Assembly (NCBI RefSeq): GCF_004803465.1
Contig: NZ_SRSF01000003.1
Location: 1-64,000, forward strand
Direction of reading: 5' to 3'
Source of the DNA: Neolewinella litorea
GTDB taxonomy: Bacteria; Bacteroidota; Bacteroidia; Chitinophagales; Saprospiraceae
Length of the DNA stretch: 64,000 nt
In this document: in pieces, positions 1 through 8,610 of the stretch
How positions within the stretch are numbered: position 1 is the first letter of the stretch
Layout of the letters: every line of letters begins with the position of its first letter
Notes under the pieces: model-generated
Seen by the model: the letters and a program-made list of their open reading frames with translations, nothing else
Databases searched by the model: none
What the model was told of the DNA's origin: nothing
Made by a program: the position numbers and the translations under genes

Positions 1-281
1 GCGCGAAGAAGCTTCTTGCGGACAGTGCTTACACGGGCCAATTTGCTGTGTTGATGAGCCAACTTGACCGAGTAGTATTTGAGTGCCCTAGCCGTCCGCC
101 GGATCAGCGGGGTTTTGTCGTCGAAGCGAAGCGTTGGGTGGTTGAAAGAAGCTTCGCCTGGATGAATTTCTTCCGTCGAATCATCAAGGATTACGAGCGA
201 ACGATAGAAAATTCTGTAGGCTTTATTCTTATGGCTAATATTCAGATGGTTATATCGTCACTAGCCGCCGACGGCCCCTGA
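1..281 (+). CDS. IS5-like DDE transposase, C-terminal part (cut by window edge)
   Basis: The reading frame is open from base 3, so the gene starts outside the window. The visible 92 residues begin AKKLLADSAYTG, which fits the DxAY(D/T) region of IS4/IS5 DDE transposases. They end with the typical VVERSFAWMNFFRRIIKDYE block, where the VERSF glutamate is the likely third catalytic acid. A GTG at 48 is internal, not a real start. The stop lies about 20 bases before a probable IS terminus. Whether the element is complete upstream cannot be seen. Seen: frame and motifs. Family: IS5 type. Inferred: the insertion may still be active. Confidence 0.85.
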   Translation, partial: AKKLLADSAYTGQFAVLMSQLDRVVFECPSRPPDQRGFVVEAKRWVVERSFAWMNFFRRIIKDYERTIENSVGFILMANIQMVISSLAADGP

Positions 282-300
282 AATTTTTAGACATGCTCTA
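1..300 (+). mobile_element. Right end of an IS5-family insertion sequence
   Basis: The transposase stop is followed by aaatttttagacatgctcta, which reads on the other strand as TAGAGCATGTCTAAAAATTT. This looks like an IS terminal inverted repeat. The other end and any target-site duplication are outside the window, so the exact boundary (about base 298-300) is an estimate. Confidence 0.55.
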
Positions 301-684
301 AATCGTAAATCCAAAAATTGTAAATTCTCCTGGGTCGAGTGATGAATCACTGAAAGAGGAGGGAAACGATTTATGATTGGCAAATTACCATTTACAAATT
401 ACCATTTGCCGTCGTCGGAGGCGGGTAGATTTACGATTGGCAATTTCAGATTTACAATATGCGGTCGTGTCAGGCAGCGTCGGGCGACGGCCAAAATGGT
501 AAATCGTAAATCCAAAAATTGTAAATGGTAAATTGAAAACTCCTCTGTTCGGGCGCCAAATGGGCCGGAGGAAAATTTACGATTGACTACTGGTGATTGA
601 CAATTTGCGGTCAGGGGAGAGAGCTCCGCGAGGACGGCCAAATTGTAAATTGAAAGTGGTAAATCCAGCAATCGTAAATCAAAG
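301..684. repeat. AT-rich degenerate repeat patch (AATCGTAAAT words)
   Basis: A gene-free stretch made of short related words (GTAAATC, GTAAATTG, CAATTTACC) on both strands. An identical 25-base copy occurs at 301-325 and 502-526. GATTTAYGATTGGCAA occurs near 368 and 427. The patch separates the IS end from the tRNA genes and continues more weakly between the two tRNAs. A 90-residue open frame here on the minus strand is repeat-derived and not believed. Confidence 0.7.
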
Positions 685-756
685 TAGCCCGTAGGGGAAT
701 CGAACCCCTCTTACCAGGATGAAAACCTGGCGTCCTAACCGATAGACGAACGGGCC
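685..756 (-). tRNA. tRNA-Glu (anticodon UUC), copy 1
   Basis: On the minus strand the sequence starts GGCCCGTTCG and ends CGGGCTA. The acceptor stem is 7 bp with a G-U first pair and discriminator A. The anticodon arm is CCAGG-TTTTCAT-CCTGG with TTC as the anticodon. The T-arm is AGGGG-TTCGATT-CCCCT. CCA is not encoded. Confidence 0.95.
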
Positions 757-854
757 AAAATAATTCTGCTTGCAAGGTACAGTTGGCGGTCGATGGAAAT
801 GGATCCGGCGACGGACAAATGGTAAACTGTAAGTCCAGAATTGGTAAATCAAAG

Positions 855-926
855 TAGCCCGTAGGGGAATCGAACCCCTCTTACCAGGATGAAAACCTGG
901 CGTCCTAGCCGATAGACGAACGGGCC
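855..926 (-). tRNA. tRNA-Glu (anticodon UUC), copy 2
   Basis: Identical to the copy at 685-756 except for one base: position 908 is g where position 738 is a, giving C instead of T in the D-loop just after the GG pair. All stems and the TTC anticodon are intact. The two copies are exactly 170 bases apart and share the flank gtaaatcaaag at the 3' side, so this is a tandem duplication. It lies upstream of copy 1 and the two are probably co-transcribed. Confidence 0.94.
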
Positions 927-1050
927 ATATTAGTTTGCAAGGGATGAAGTTGACGGGTCGCGTAAATTTCATCCACCGGCGTTCCGGCTTTTGCGGTGGC
1001 AAAGATACTTAGTTGAGGGAAAATCGCAAGGAATTTCGGAGAAAAATCAA

Positions 1051-1773
1051 TCAGGAGCCTTCTCCCTGCGGCCGTTCCTGGCGACCAAGCGTGCTGCGCA
1101 GGCGCTCAAGCCGGTCCCGCAAGGCCTCAGCCTGTTCGGCCTTGCTGCTGCTGGCGGCGCTGTTGCTGAGCTCTACGATGGTGTCTAGCTGAATGGTATC
1201 CTGTTCGATGCTGAAGCGGGTCTCTTCCACGGCTGCCTCATCATCGAAGTTGGTCCGGCGCAGTTCGCGCAGCTCCCGCCGTCGGGCGGCCATACTTTCC
1301 ACGAGTCGGTGCCGGTCGAGGAGCTCGCGCAACTTGACCGCGCACTCGGAGAAAAAACTCGCCTTGGCGTGGCGCAGGCTGAACTCCGCTTCCAGTTCCT
1401 TGATGATGGCCTGGGCTTTCGCTACCTCCGCCTCGTCGGCGGCCGGGTTACGGGCGAGGTCGTCGCGCAGGGTGGCAATACTTTTCAGAATCCGTTCCCC
1501 CTCATCGCGGAAGCCTTCCTCGCGCCGACGGCAATCGGCCAACCGTTCGGACACCCGCCGGGAAAAATCAGACTCCGCACCGCCCTTCTTGCCCTTTTTA
1601 CCAAAAAGGTCAGTGAGTTGGTTGCCGAGCAGAAAAAAGCCGACGGTAGCGCCGATAGCAAAGGCCATAAAGGCCATGGGTGGATGGATGCGGAGCAGCA
1701 GGAGCAGACTCAGAAGGGCCGCTCCGCCAAGGAGAAGAAGTCGCGTCAGGTCGTTTCCTTGTTCCGGTTTCAT
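1051..1773 (-). CDS. Membrane-anchored coiled-coil protein of unknown function
   Basis: 240 residues from the ATG at 1773. A longer open frame to 1854 has an unlikely N-terminus. Two closely spaced hydrophobic helices (about residues 11-30 and 33-53) are followed by a Lys/Gly-rich turn. The remaining ~170 residues are highly charged with heptad-like Arg/Glu/Leu patterns, so probably a long cytoplasmic coiled coil. No enzymatic motif is visible and I do not recognise the family. It is divergent from the NhaD gene, with 86 bases between the start codons. Confidence 0.75.
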   Translation of the reverse strand: MKPEQGNDLTRLLLLGGAALLSLLLLLRIHPPMAFMAFAIGATVGFFLLGNQLTDLFGKKGKKGGAESDFSRRVSERLADCRRREEGFRDEGERILKSIATLRDDLARNPAADEAEVAKAQAIIKELEAEFSLRHAKASFFSECAVKLRELLDRHRLVESMAARRRELRELRRTNFDDEAAVEETRFSIEQDTIQLDTIVELSNSAASSSKAEQAEALRDRLERLRSTLGRQERPQGEGS

Positions 1774-1859
1774 GCATAGCAAACTGTTTTTCGGCGGTGG
1801 TAGTTGCGTACTATTCGTATAATTGCCAGCAGGAGAACCTCCACCGTAAACCATTAACT

Positions 1860-3284
1860 ATGATCGCAGCAATAGTAGCCTGTTTTGTCATCGGTTACAT
1901 CGTAATCGTTTTCGAACACCCCCTCCGTCTTGACAAAACAGTCCCTGCACTGCTTATGGGTGCGATCTGCTGGGCCTTGCTCAGCCTCGGTTACAACGCG
2001 GGGCTGCTGGAGATCGTCAACACCGAGGGCGAGGTTTTCAATATGTATAACAGCCTCAGCGGCGATGCTATGGAAGTGGGCCACGCCGGTGCCCACGAAG
2101 TAGCCGAAGAGGGCTTCGTCGGGGCTCTGTTGCACCACCTAGGTAAAACCGCCGAGATCCTGATCTTCCTGATCGGCGCCATGACCATCGTGGAGATCGT
2201 CGACCTGCACCGCGGTTTCGACATCCTTAAAGGCTGGGTAAAGACCCGCTCGAAGCGCCGCCTGCTCTGGATCGTGGGCGGACTGGGCTTCATCCTCTCG
2301 GCCATCATCGACAACCTCACGGCCACCATCGTACTGGTCACCCTGCTGCGCAAGCTGGTGCCGGACCGCGACCAACGCATCTGGTACGTAGCCCTTATCG
2401 TGATCGCGGCCAACGCCGGTGGCGCCTGGTCGCCCATCGGTGACGTAACGACCACCATGCTGTGGATCGGCAAACGCGTCAGTACGGCCGGCCTGATGGA
2501 GTTCCTGATCGTGCCCTCCCTGATCTGTTTTGCCCTGCCATTCGCGGTGGCCAGCTTCCTTAAGCCCTTCCAGGGAGAAATCAATATGGTGGAAGTCGAC
2601 GAGGACGACGAAGAGCAGGGTCGCCTGCTGTCCAGCAAGACAATGCTGTTCCTCGGCCTGGGGATGATCGTTTTCGTGCCCATTTTCAAGACCATCACCC
2701 ACCTGCCCCCCTACCTGGGTATGATGCTGAGCCTCGGTGTCGTCTGGCTGGTATCGGAGTACATCCACCCCGAAGAGGACTTTACCGAAGAGCGAAAGGT
2801 GCAGTACTCGGCCCATAAGGCCCTGAGCCGGATCGAGATGTCCTCCATTCTGTTTTTCCTCGGTATCCTCATGGCCGTTGCCGCCCTGGAGACCGTGGTC
2901 GTCAACGGAGTAGGTGCCCTGCGGGCCGTAGCCGAAAGCCTGCGCGCCGTAATCCCCAGTGAGGATGTGGTCATCATCATCCTCGGATTCCTCTCGGCCA
3001 TTATTGACAACGTACCGCTGGTTGCCGCCTCCATGGGCATGTACGACCTGCAGAATTACCCCATCGACGCCCGCCTGTGGCACTTCATCGCCTACAGTGC
3101 CGGTACCGGCGGCAGCATGCTCATCATCGGTTCCGCCGCCGGCGTGGCCGCCATGGGCATGGAGCGCATTGACTTCATCTGGTATTTCAAGAAAATCGCC
3201 TGGCTGGCCATGATCGGCTTCGCCGCCGGTGCCGTCGCCTTCATCATTATTGAGTCGGTGTTCAACATCGGCGTGACCCACTAA
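1860..3284 (+). CDS. nhaD: NhaD-type Na+/H+ antiporter
   Basis: 474 residues, an inner-membrane protein of the ion-transporter superfamily with about 12 hydrophobic helices. Two inverted-topology signature segments, SAIIDNLTATIV and SAIIDNVPLVAAS, carry the Asp-Asn pairs expected in the cation site. GGAWSPIGDVTTTMLW is characteristic of NhaD. It exchanges Na+ (or Li+) for protons and supports alkaline and salt tolerance. The ATG at 1860 was chosen because it begins directly with a transmembrane helix; 60 extra upstream codons are antisense to the neighbouring gene. A small lipoprotein gene follows after 12 bases. Confidence 0.9.
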   Translation: MIAAIVACFVIGYIVIVFEHPLRLDKTVPALLMGAICWALLSLGYNAGLLEIVNTEGEVFNMYNSLSGDAMEVGHAGAHEVAEEGFVGALLHHLGKTAEILIFLIGAMTIVEIVDLHRGFDILKGWVKTRSKRRLLWIVGGLGFILSAIIDNLTATIVLVTLLRKLVPDRDQRIWYVALIVIAANAGGAWSPIGDVTTTMLWIGKRVSTAGLMEFLIVPSLICFALPFAVASFLKPFQGEINMVEVDEDDEEQGRLLSSKTMLFLGLGMIVFVPIFKTITHLPPYLGMMLSLGVVWLVSEYIHPEEDFTEERKVQYSAHKALSRIEMSSILFFLGILMAVAALETVVVNGVGALRAVAESLRAVIPSEDVVIIILGFLSAIIDNVPLVAASMGMYDLQNYPIDARLWHFIAYSAGTGGSMLIIGSAAGVAAMGMERIDFIWYFKKIAWLAMIGFAAGAVAFIIIESVFNIGVTH

Positions 3285-3296
3285 CGCTCCCTCCGC

Positions 3297-3680
3297 TTGC
3301 TGCGACTGTCCTGCCTTTTCCTGTTATCCCTTCTATTCCTCCACTGCGAACGGGAAGACGACCTGCTGTACGGCGAATGGCGCGGTAGCCTGGTGACCGA
3401 AGACGGCGACAGCCTGAAACTTGATCCCCGGGAGATCACTTTCGACTTCCGGCCGGACAATCGCTACGAGTTCACCTCAACGCTGCGGTACCAGGAAGCG
3501 GGTACCTGGCGGTACGACGACGGATACCTCTTCGCCCAGGATACCACCCAGCCTACCAACCCCGAAAGGGTAGTGTCGGTGGAGAAGCTCACCCTGGATA
3601 CCCTGATACTGCGTATGAAAGCCGACTCAGCCGAGCGGCTCGTGACCTTACTCCGCACCAGCGCTCCGCCGCCACAGTAA
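3297..3680 (+). CDS. Small lipoprotein, lipocalin-like fold suspected
   Basis: 127 residues. The TTG start at 3297, 12 bases after nhaD, gives a signal peptide (LRLSCLFLLSLLFLHC) with a lipobox-like Cys. The mature part has YGEWRGSLVTEDGDSLKLDPREITFDF and a later TWRYDDGYLF, resembling lipocalin-like domains where W and Y lie on alternating strands; this is only a resemblance. Its 3' end overlaps the 3' end of queA on the other strand by 33 bases. Probably co-transcribed with nhaD and anchored in the envelope. Confidence 0.7.
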   Translation: MLRLSCLFLLSLLFLHCEREDDLLYGEWRGSLVTEDGDSLKLDPREITFDFRPDNRYEFTSTLRYQEAGTWRYDDGYLFAQDTTQPTNPERVVSVEKLTLDTLILRMKADSAERLVTLLRTSAPPPQ

Positions 3681-4892
3681 GCTGCTGTCGCCGTAACTGA
3701 GGAAACGGAAATCGTGCGCCAGGGCGTGATTGTAGATCCGCCGCCAGTCTTCCCCGACCATCGCGGCCACGAGCAGGAGCAAGGTCGACCGCGGCTGGTG
3801 AAAATTGGTGATGAGCCCGTCCACCACCCGCGGCCGCACGGCCGGCGTGAGCAGCAACTGGGTATAACCACTGAAGGTATCCCGGCCTTCCTGTTGCAGA
3901 TGTTCCAGGAGGGCGGCAAGCGCGGGTGCCACATCCCGTTCCGAGAAGCGGGCATCGCTGGCTACCCACTGGTCGAGTGAATCACCCGCCGCTTCTCCGC
4001 AAAGCAGGCGGGCACCGAAGTAAAACAGACTTTCCAGGCAGCGCATGCTAGTGGTGCCGACGCTCACTACAGGCCGGCCGGCGGCGATTTGATCGTGGAG
4101 AGTCCGCAGCAGCGCGCGATCTACGCTGAAGTACTCGCGGTGCATGACGTGGTCGCCCAGGGTATCGGAGGTAACCGGCTTGAAAGTGCCTGCGCCGACG
4201 TGGAGGGTGAGGGTGCGGAACGCGCTACCGCCTTCCCTGAGCCGGGCCATTACCTCGGGCGTGAAGTGCAGGCCGGCGGTGGGGGCAGCCACCGACCCCT
4301 CCTGCTCGGCGAAGACGGTCTGGTAGCGGTCGCGATCCGCGGCCTCGGCGGGGCGGCCGAGATAGGGGGGCAGGGGAATGGAACCGGCGGCTTCCAACAC
4401 TTCCCCGAAACTCAGGGGGCCGTCCGCGCGCCACGAAAAGGTGATGCGAAAGGTATTGTCCAACCGGTCCCCACGCGTAGCGGTGAGCCGGCATTCCAGT
4501 TTCCCCACCCACACGCGGGCCTCGATCCGGCCGCTTTTCCAACGGCGGTTGCCGCCCACCAGGCATTTCCATTCGACCGCTTCGGTGCTGCCGAGTGAGC
4601 GGGCGTAGTCGGCCGGGTCTAGTGGCTCGAGGCAGAATATTTCCAGGGGGCGCCCGTCGGGCAGCGTGAACAGCAGGCGGGCGTGGATGACGCGCGTCTG
4701 GTTACCGATGACGAGGGTGCCGGCCGGAAGGAGTTCGGGTAGTTTCGCGAAGCGGTGCGTATCGATACGCCCTTCACGGTAGTGCAACAGTTGGGCCTGC
4801 GCACGGTCGGGCAGGGGATAGCGGGCGATGCGTTCGTCGGGCAGGGAGTAATCATAATCGTCGATGCGCAGGGCGCGGGCGTCCGGAGTCAT
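3648..4892 (-). CDS. queA: S-adenosylmethionine:tRNA ribosyltransferase-isomerase QueA
   Basis: 414 residues. It transfers and isomerises the ribosyl part of SAM onto 7-aminomethyl-7-deazaguanine in tRNA to give epoxyqueuosine (queuosine pathway, cytoplasm). Seen: the start region IDDYDYSLPDERIARYPLPDR, then VIGNQTRVIHARL, the hallmark EGSVAAPTAGLHFTPEVM, and the VSVGTTSMRCLES block. The ATG at 4892 was chosen over a further upstream frame because it begins the family N-terminus and follows a TACCTTTG box by 5 bases. It is longer than the ~350 residues of E. coli QueA but typical of Bacteroidota. Confidence 0.95.
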   Translation of the reverse strand: MTPDARALRIDDYDYSLPDERIARYPLPDRAQAQLLHYREGRIDTHRFAKLPELLPAGTLVIGNQTRVIHARLLFTLPDGRPLEIFCLEPLDPADYARSLGSTEAVEWKCLVGGNRRWKSGRIEARVWVGKLECRLTATRGDRLDNTFRITFSWRADGPLSFGEVLEAAGSIPLPPYLGRPAEAADRDRYQTVFAEQEGSVAAPTAGLHFTPEVMARLREGGSAFRTLTLHVGAGTFKPVTSDTLGDHVMHREYFSVDRALLRTLHDQIAAGRPVVSVGTTSMRCLESLFYFGARLLCGEAAGDSLDQWVASDARFSERDVAPALAALLEHLQQEGRDTFSGYTQLLLTPAVRPRVVDGLITNFHQPRSTLLLLVAAMVGEDWRRIYNHALAHDFRFLSYGDSSLLWRRSAGAE

Positions 4893-4897
4893 GGCCG

Positions 4898-4905
4898 CAA
4901 AGGTA
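4898..4905 (-). promoter_or_regulatory. -7 promoter box TACCTTTG of queA
   Basis: Exact match to the Bacteroidota TAnnTTTG -7 element on the minus strand, ending 5 bases before the queA ATG. The transcript would start at or next to the start codon. Confidence 0.6.
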
Positions 4906-5053
4906 GCAGTAGGGTCGCTTTTTGTGGATGGGGCGCGCGGCGGCGGGAAAACTCCGTCCACTTTATCGGCACGTTGATCGAAAAGGCCGGGGGCATGCAC
5001 AACCCATTGCGTTACTTGTGGCCTTTACCACGGTACATCTTTAATCTTTCGGT

Positions 5054-6832
5054 ATGCCTAATTTTCTGAAGCTTCTACTCGGTTCCTGCCTGGGCACCCT
5101 CCTGGCCCTCGTTGTTCTGATTCTCATCGGCTCCGCGATCGTGGGCGGAATCGCCGCCAAAGGTCAGGACAAACCACAGGTAAGTCAGAATTCTATCCTG
5201 ACCATCGAACTGGATGGTCTGCCGGAACTTACGGGCAACGTAGCCGAAAGCGACATCTTCGCTTCCCTGAACGGTGAAGAGAAACTGGGGCTGCACGACA
5301 TCATCCGCGCGATCGAGCACGCCGCCACCGACGACGATATCAAAGGTATCTACATCGGTAAGGAGCCCAGTGGGGTACCCTTCACCACCTTGCGTACCCT
5401 GCGTGAAGCCATCCGAGGCTTCAAGGAATCCGGTAAATTCGTGGTGGCGTACTCTCCTTACTATACCCAGAGTGCCTACTACCTCGGCAGCGTGGCCGAT
5501 GAAGTGTACCTCGGCCCCCTGGGCGTAGTGGATTTCCGGGGACTGGGTGCCGATATACCCTTCTTCAAGAACGCCCTGGACCAGGCGGGCATCAAGTTCG
5601 AGATCTTCTACGCCGGCGATTACAAGAGCGCCACGGAACCCCTCCGCCGTACCGAAATCAGTCCGGAGAACCGCGAGCAGACCAAGGAATTCCTCAACGA
5701 CCTGTTCTCCGTAATGCTGGAGGACATCAGTGCCTCCCGCAACGTTTCTACCGCTCAGCTCCACGCCGCGGCCAGCAATATGACCGGCTGGAAAGACCAG
5801 GAAGCGGTGGACGCCGGACTGATCGACGGCATCCGCCACCGCACGGAAGTAGACGAGCTCCTGCACGACAAGGTAGGCTTCGACTACGACGAGAAACTCA
5901 AGCTCATTGAGTTGTCCGACTACTACGCCGCCCGCCTGAATCGACTCGAGGGTGGCGACGACGAAATTGCCATCCTGGTAGCCGAAGGCGGCATCGTCGA
6001 CGGCGACGGCGACCTGGGCAGCATCGGCGACCGGAAGTACGTCAACGAGATCGAAAAACTGGCCGAAGACGACGACGTACGCGCCGTGGTGCTGCGCGTC
6101 AACAGCGGTGGCGGCAGCGCCAGCAGCAGCGAAAACATCTGGTACGCCGTCGAAAAACTCAAGGCGGCTGGCAAGCCGGTGGTCGTTAGCATGGGCGATT
6201 ACGCCGCCAGCGGAGGATACTACATCTCCGCGGCCGCCGACAGCGTCTTCGCGGAACCCACTACCATCACCGGTTCGATTGGGGTCTTCCTGACCTTCCC
6301 CGTGATCCGCGAACTGATGGAAGACAAGATCGGCATCAGCTTCGATACCGTAAACACCGCCGCGAATGCCAACGCCTTCAGCCCCTTCCGCGAAATGGGA
6401 GAAGACGAACGGGCCCTGCTCAATCAGCGTACGCAGTCCATCTACCAGACCTTCCTATCGCGCGTGGCCGACGGTCGCAACCTCCCCGTCGAGAAGGTGC
6501 GCGAAATTGCCGGTGGCCGCGTCTATAGCGGTACCCGGGCCCTGGAAATCGGTCTGGTGGACCGACTCGGCGGACTGGAGGAAGCCATCGCCTCCGCTGC
6601 TCACCTGGCCAATATGGAAGACGATTACTCCATCGCCCACTACCCCAAGGTGAAACCCTACTGGGAAACCATTCTCGAAGAACTGATGGGGGAATCGGAC
6701 GACAACCGCGTCGTGAGCAAAGTGCTCAAGGACCAACTCGGCGAATCCTCCTATCGCCACTTCGAACTCATCCGCGACCTCACCCGTCTGCAGGAACCCC
6801 AGGCCCGACTGCCTTTGATAGTCACGTTTTAG
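5054..6832 (+). CDS. sppA: Signal peptide peptidase SppA (67-kDa type)
   Basis: 592 residues, a membrane-anchored serine protease that degrades cleaved signal peptides. Residues 7-35 form one transmembrane helix. There are two S49 halves. The N-terminal half carries the general-base lysine in YAGDYKSATEPLRR (K191). The C-terminal half carries the nucleophile in GDYAASGGYYIS (S386), preceded by VLRVNSGGGSA and followed by TTITGSIGVF. This double-domain length matches E. coli SppA. It is divergent from queA and convergent with the Omp85-like gene. Confidence 0.93.
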   Translation: MPNFLKLLLGSCLGTLLALVVLILIGSAIVGGIAAKGQDKPQVSQNSILTIELDGLPELTGNVAESDIFASLNGEEKLGLHDIIRAIEHAATDDDIKGIYIGKEPSGVPFTTLRTLREAIRGFKESGKFVVAYSPYYTQSAYYLGSVADEVYLGPLGVVDFRGLGADIPFFKNALDQAGIKFEIFYAGDYKSATEPLRRTEISPENREQTKEFLNDLFSVMLEDISASRNVSTAQLHAAASNMTGWKDQEAVDAGLIDGIRHRTEVDELLHDKVGFDYDEKLKLIELSDYYAARLNRLEGGDDEIAILVAEGGIVDGDGDLGSIGDRKYVNEIEKLAEDDDVRAVVLRVNSGGGSASSSENIWYAVEKLKAAGKPVVVSMGDYAASGGYYISAAADSVFAEPTTITGSIGVFLTFPVIRELMEDKIGISFDTVNTAANANAFSPFREMGEDERALLNQRTQSIYQTFLSRVADGRNLPVEKVREIAGGRVYSGTRALEIGLVDRLGGLEEAIASAAHLANMEDDYSIAHYPKVKPYWETILEELMGESDDNRVVSKVLKDQLGESSYRHFELIRDLTRLQEPQARLPLIVTF

Positions 6833-6858
6833 GTCAAGAAGTAGTAGGCTACCGTTCC

Positions 6859-8610
6859 CTAGAATACACTCACGTAACCCAGGTGGACCTTGGGGGCACC
6901 CAGGTCCAGAGGCGCGGTATTCGTGCGTCCTAGGGCCAGGCTCAGGGCGAACAGCCCGGCACGGGTATCGAAGGTGACGCCACCGCCGAAACCCAGTGGG
7001 TAGTCGATCGGTACCGTGGGGCGCGAGGCGGTTCGGGCGTTCAGGCGGGCGCCATCGGCGAAGGCGAAGAGGTAGGCGCGCTCACCCAGGAGCAGTCGGA
7101 ACTCGGCGGTAACCACCTGGTAGTCGGTCGCGAATAGTTGCTGCTCGTCAAATCCCCGCAGCAGGCGGGCCCCGCCGATCCTGAATTGCTCATTGGCCAG
7201 GACGGAGCGGTTGGTCAGTAAAGCCCGGCCGCGAAAGCCGAGGTACACCACCGTCCCCGGGAATGGATCGAAGAAGAAGTCCAGCGCACCGCTCAGCTGA
7301 TACTGCGTACTCCGGGCGGAGAGGCTGTCGGCCACCTCTCCCACGAAGTTGACGTCGCGCAGGCGGCGGAAGCCGGCGGCCGCGCTCAGGTCCACGACGT
7401 AGCCGTTGCGCGGACTGAAGCGGCGATCCGTGCGGTTGCGCCTGAGCTGCAGTCCGAACAGCGACCGACTCACGCCCAGGGTGTCGGGCAGTAGTCCGTT
7501 GACCAGCCGGGTGCTGTCGAGGCCCGGCACGAGGGTGCGCCGCTGCTCCCAGAAGGCCGATACCCGGTCGTTGCCCTCCCGCAGGTAGGTAGCGGCCAGG
7601 TGCCAGCCGAGATTGAGGAAAGAGGTATCGCGGCGGTAGAGTTCCAGTTCGCCCTCAAATCCAAACGGCAGTCCGAGCAGAAAAGGATAATCCACCGCCA
7701 GCTGCAGTTCCTGGGTCTGCGGTTTGAGTTGCTCGAAGCGGGCGGCGATGCGTTCGCCCTGGCCGAATCCATTATATAATTCCCCGTTCAGCTCGCCGGT
7801 GATGAGGAGGCGGCCGGTCTGGTTGCTGTTGGGCAGTACCCCGATCACGAAGTCGAACCGGCTGGCCGGCCGCCGCTCCAAGGGCAGGTCGATAAAGGCG
7901 AGGCTGTCGCGAAAACTCACCGTCGGCTGCCCGGTAACGCTGAGATAGGGCAGTTGGGCCAGGCGGCTGCGCAAGCGCCGAACACGGCGCTGACTATACA
8001 ATTCGCCGGGCACCAGGCCCAGGTACCGCTCGACGAATACACTGCGCACGCGCACGCTTTCCGGGACGCGGACGTCGCCGATCAGGATACGTGGCCCGGT
8101 TCGCACGTCAAGGGTGGCCGAGAGGGCACCCGGTGCGGTCCACTCGATGTCCGTCAGCCCTACGGAAGTGAAAGGGTAGCCCTCGGCGGCGGCGCGGGCG
8201 ATCAGGGTATCGCGTACGCCCGCCCACGCCTGCGGCGAGAGGGGGCGTCCACGGGCGAAACGGCGGTCGCGGTAGCCGGCGCGGCGGGCCCAACGTTCCA
8301 CGTCGGGATCCTCGGGAAGGTGGAGGGCCGTCCACACGTATTCCGGACCGCGGTGCAGTACAGCCGTCAATTCCCGCTCTCCGGTGGCGTAAAGGCTGTC
8401 GACCGAAGCTTCCCAGCGGGCGGATTCCAGCTGGCGTTGCCGCCATTCCTGCAAATAGGCCGCGATGGCCAGGGAATCGGTGAAGCGTCCCGGCAGCCGG
8501 TCGTCGAAGGAGAAGTCGGTGGAATTAACGCGCAGGGTCCAGGATCCCGGCACCTGCGTCCGCGCCAGAAGGGGTAGCAGGAGGGGGAGGAAAAAAAGTA
8601 GCGCACGCAT
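6859..8610 (-). CDS. Omp85/BamA-superfamily outer-membrane protein (surface antigen)
   Basis: 583 residues from the ATG at 8610, with a signal peptide (RALLFFLPLLLPLLARTQ). Residues ~60-270 resemble POTRA-type domains (GPRILIGDVRVPESVRVRSVFVERYL, then PGELYSQRRVRRLRSRL). The C-terminal ~320 residues are a predicted 16-strand barrel containing the diagnostic RGF motif in ARLLRGFDEQQLF, ending in GYVSVF with terminal Phe. Its ATG overlaps the lnt stop (TGATG), so it is the last gene of recO-lnt-omp. The role is probably outer-membrane protein or lipid handling; the substrate is unknown. It is distinct from the full-length bamA at 12966. Confidence 0.83.
   Translation of the reverse strand: MRALLFFLPLLLPLLARTQVPGSWTLRVNSTDFSFDDRLPGRFTDSLAIAAYLQEWRQRQLESARWEASVDSLYATGERELTAVLHRGPEYVWTALHLPEDPDVERWARRAGYRDRRFARGRPLSPQAWAGVRDTLIARAAAEGYPFTSVGLTDIEWTAPGALSATLDVRTGPRILIGDVRVPESVRVRSVFVERYLGLVPGELYSQRRVRRLRSRLAQLPYLSVTGQPTVSFRDSLAFIDLPLERRPASRFDFVIGVLPNSNQTGRLLITGELNGELYNGFGQGERIAARFEQLKPQTQELQLAVDYPFLLGLPFGFEGELELYRRDTSFLNLGWHLAATYLREGNDRVSAFWEQRRTLVPGLDSTRLVNGLLPDTLGVSRSLFGLQLRRNRTDRRFSPRNGYVVDLSAAAGFRRLRDVNFVGEVADSLSARSTQYQLSGALDFFFDPFPGTVVYLGFRGRALLTNRSVLANEQFRIGGARLLRGFDEQQLFATDYQVVTAEFRLLLGERAYLFAFADGARLNARTASRPTVPIDYPLGFGGGVTFDTRAGLFALSLALGRTNTAPLDLGAPKVHLGYVSVF

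Noticed and set aside
679-1002. 107-codon minus-strand frame over the tRNA genes
   Set aside because: It is the translation of two tRNA genes and their repeat flanks.
2139-3281. 380-codon open frame opposite nhaD
   Set aside because: His/Gly/Asp-rich translation is the antisense shadow of the GC-rich antiporter gene; no family features.
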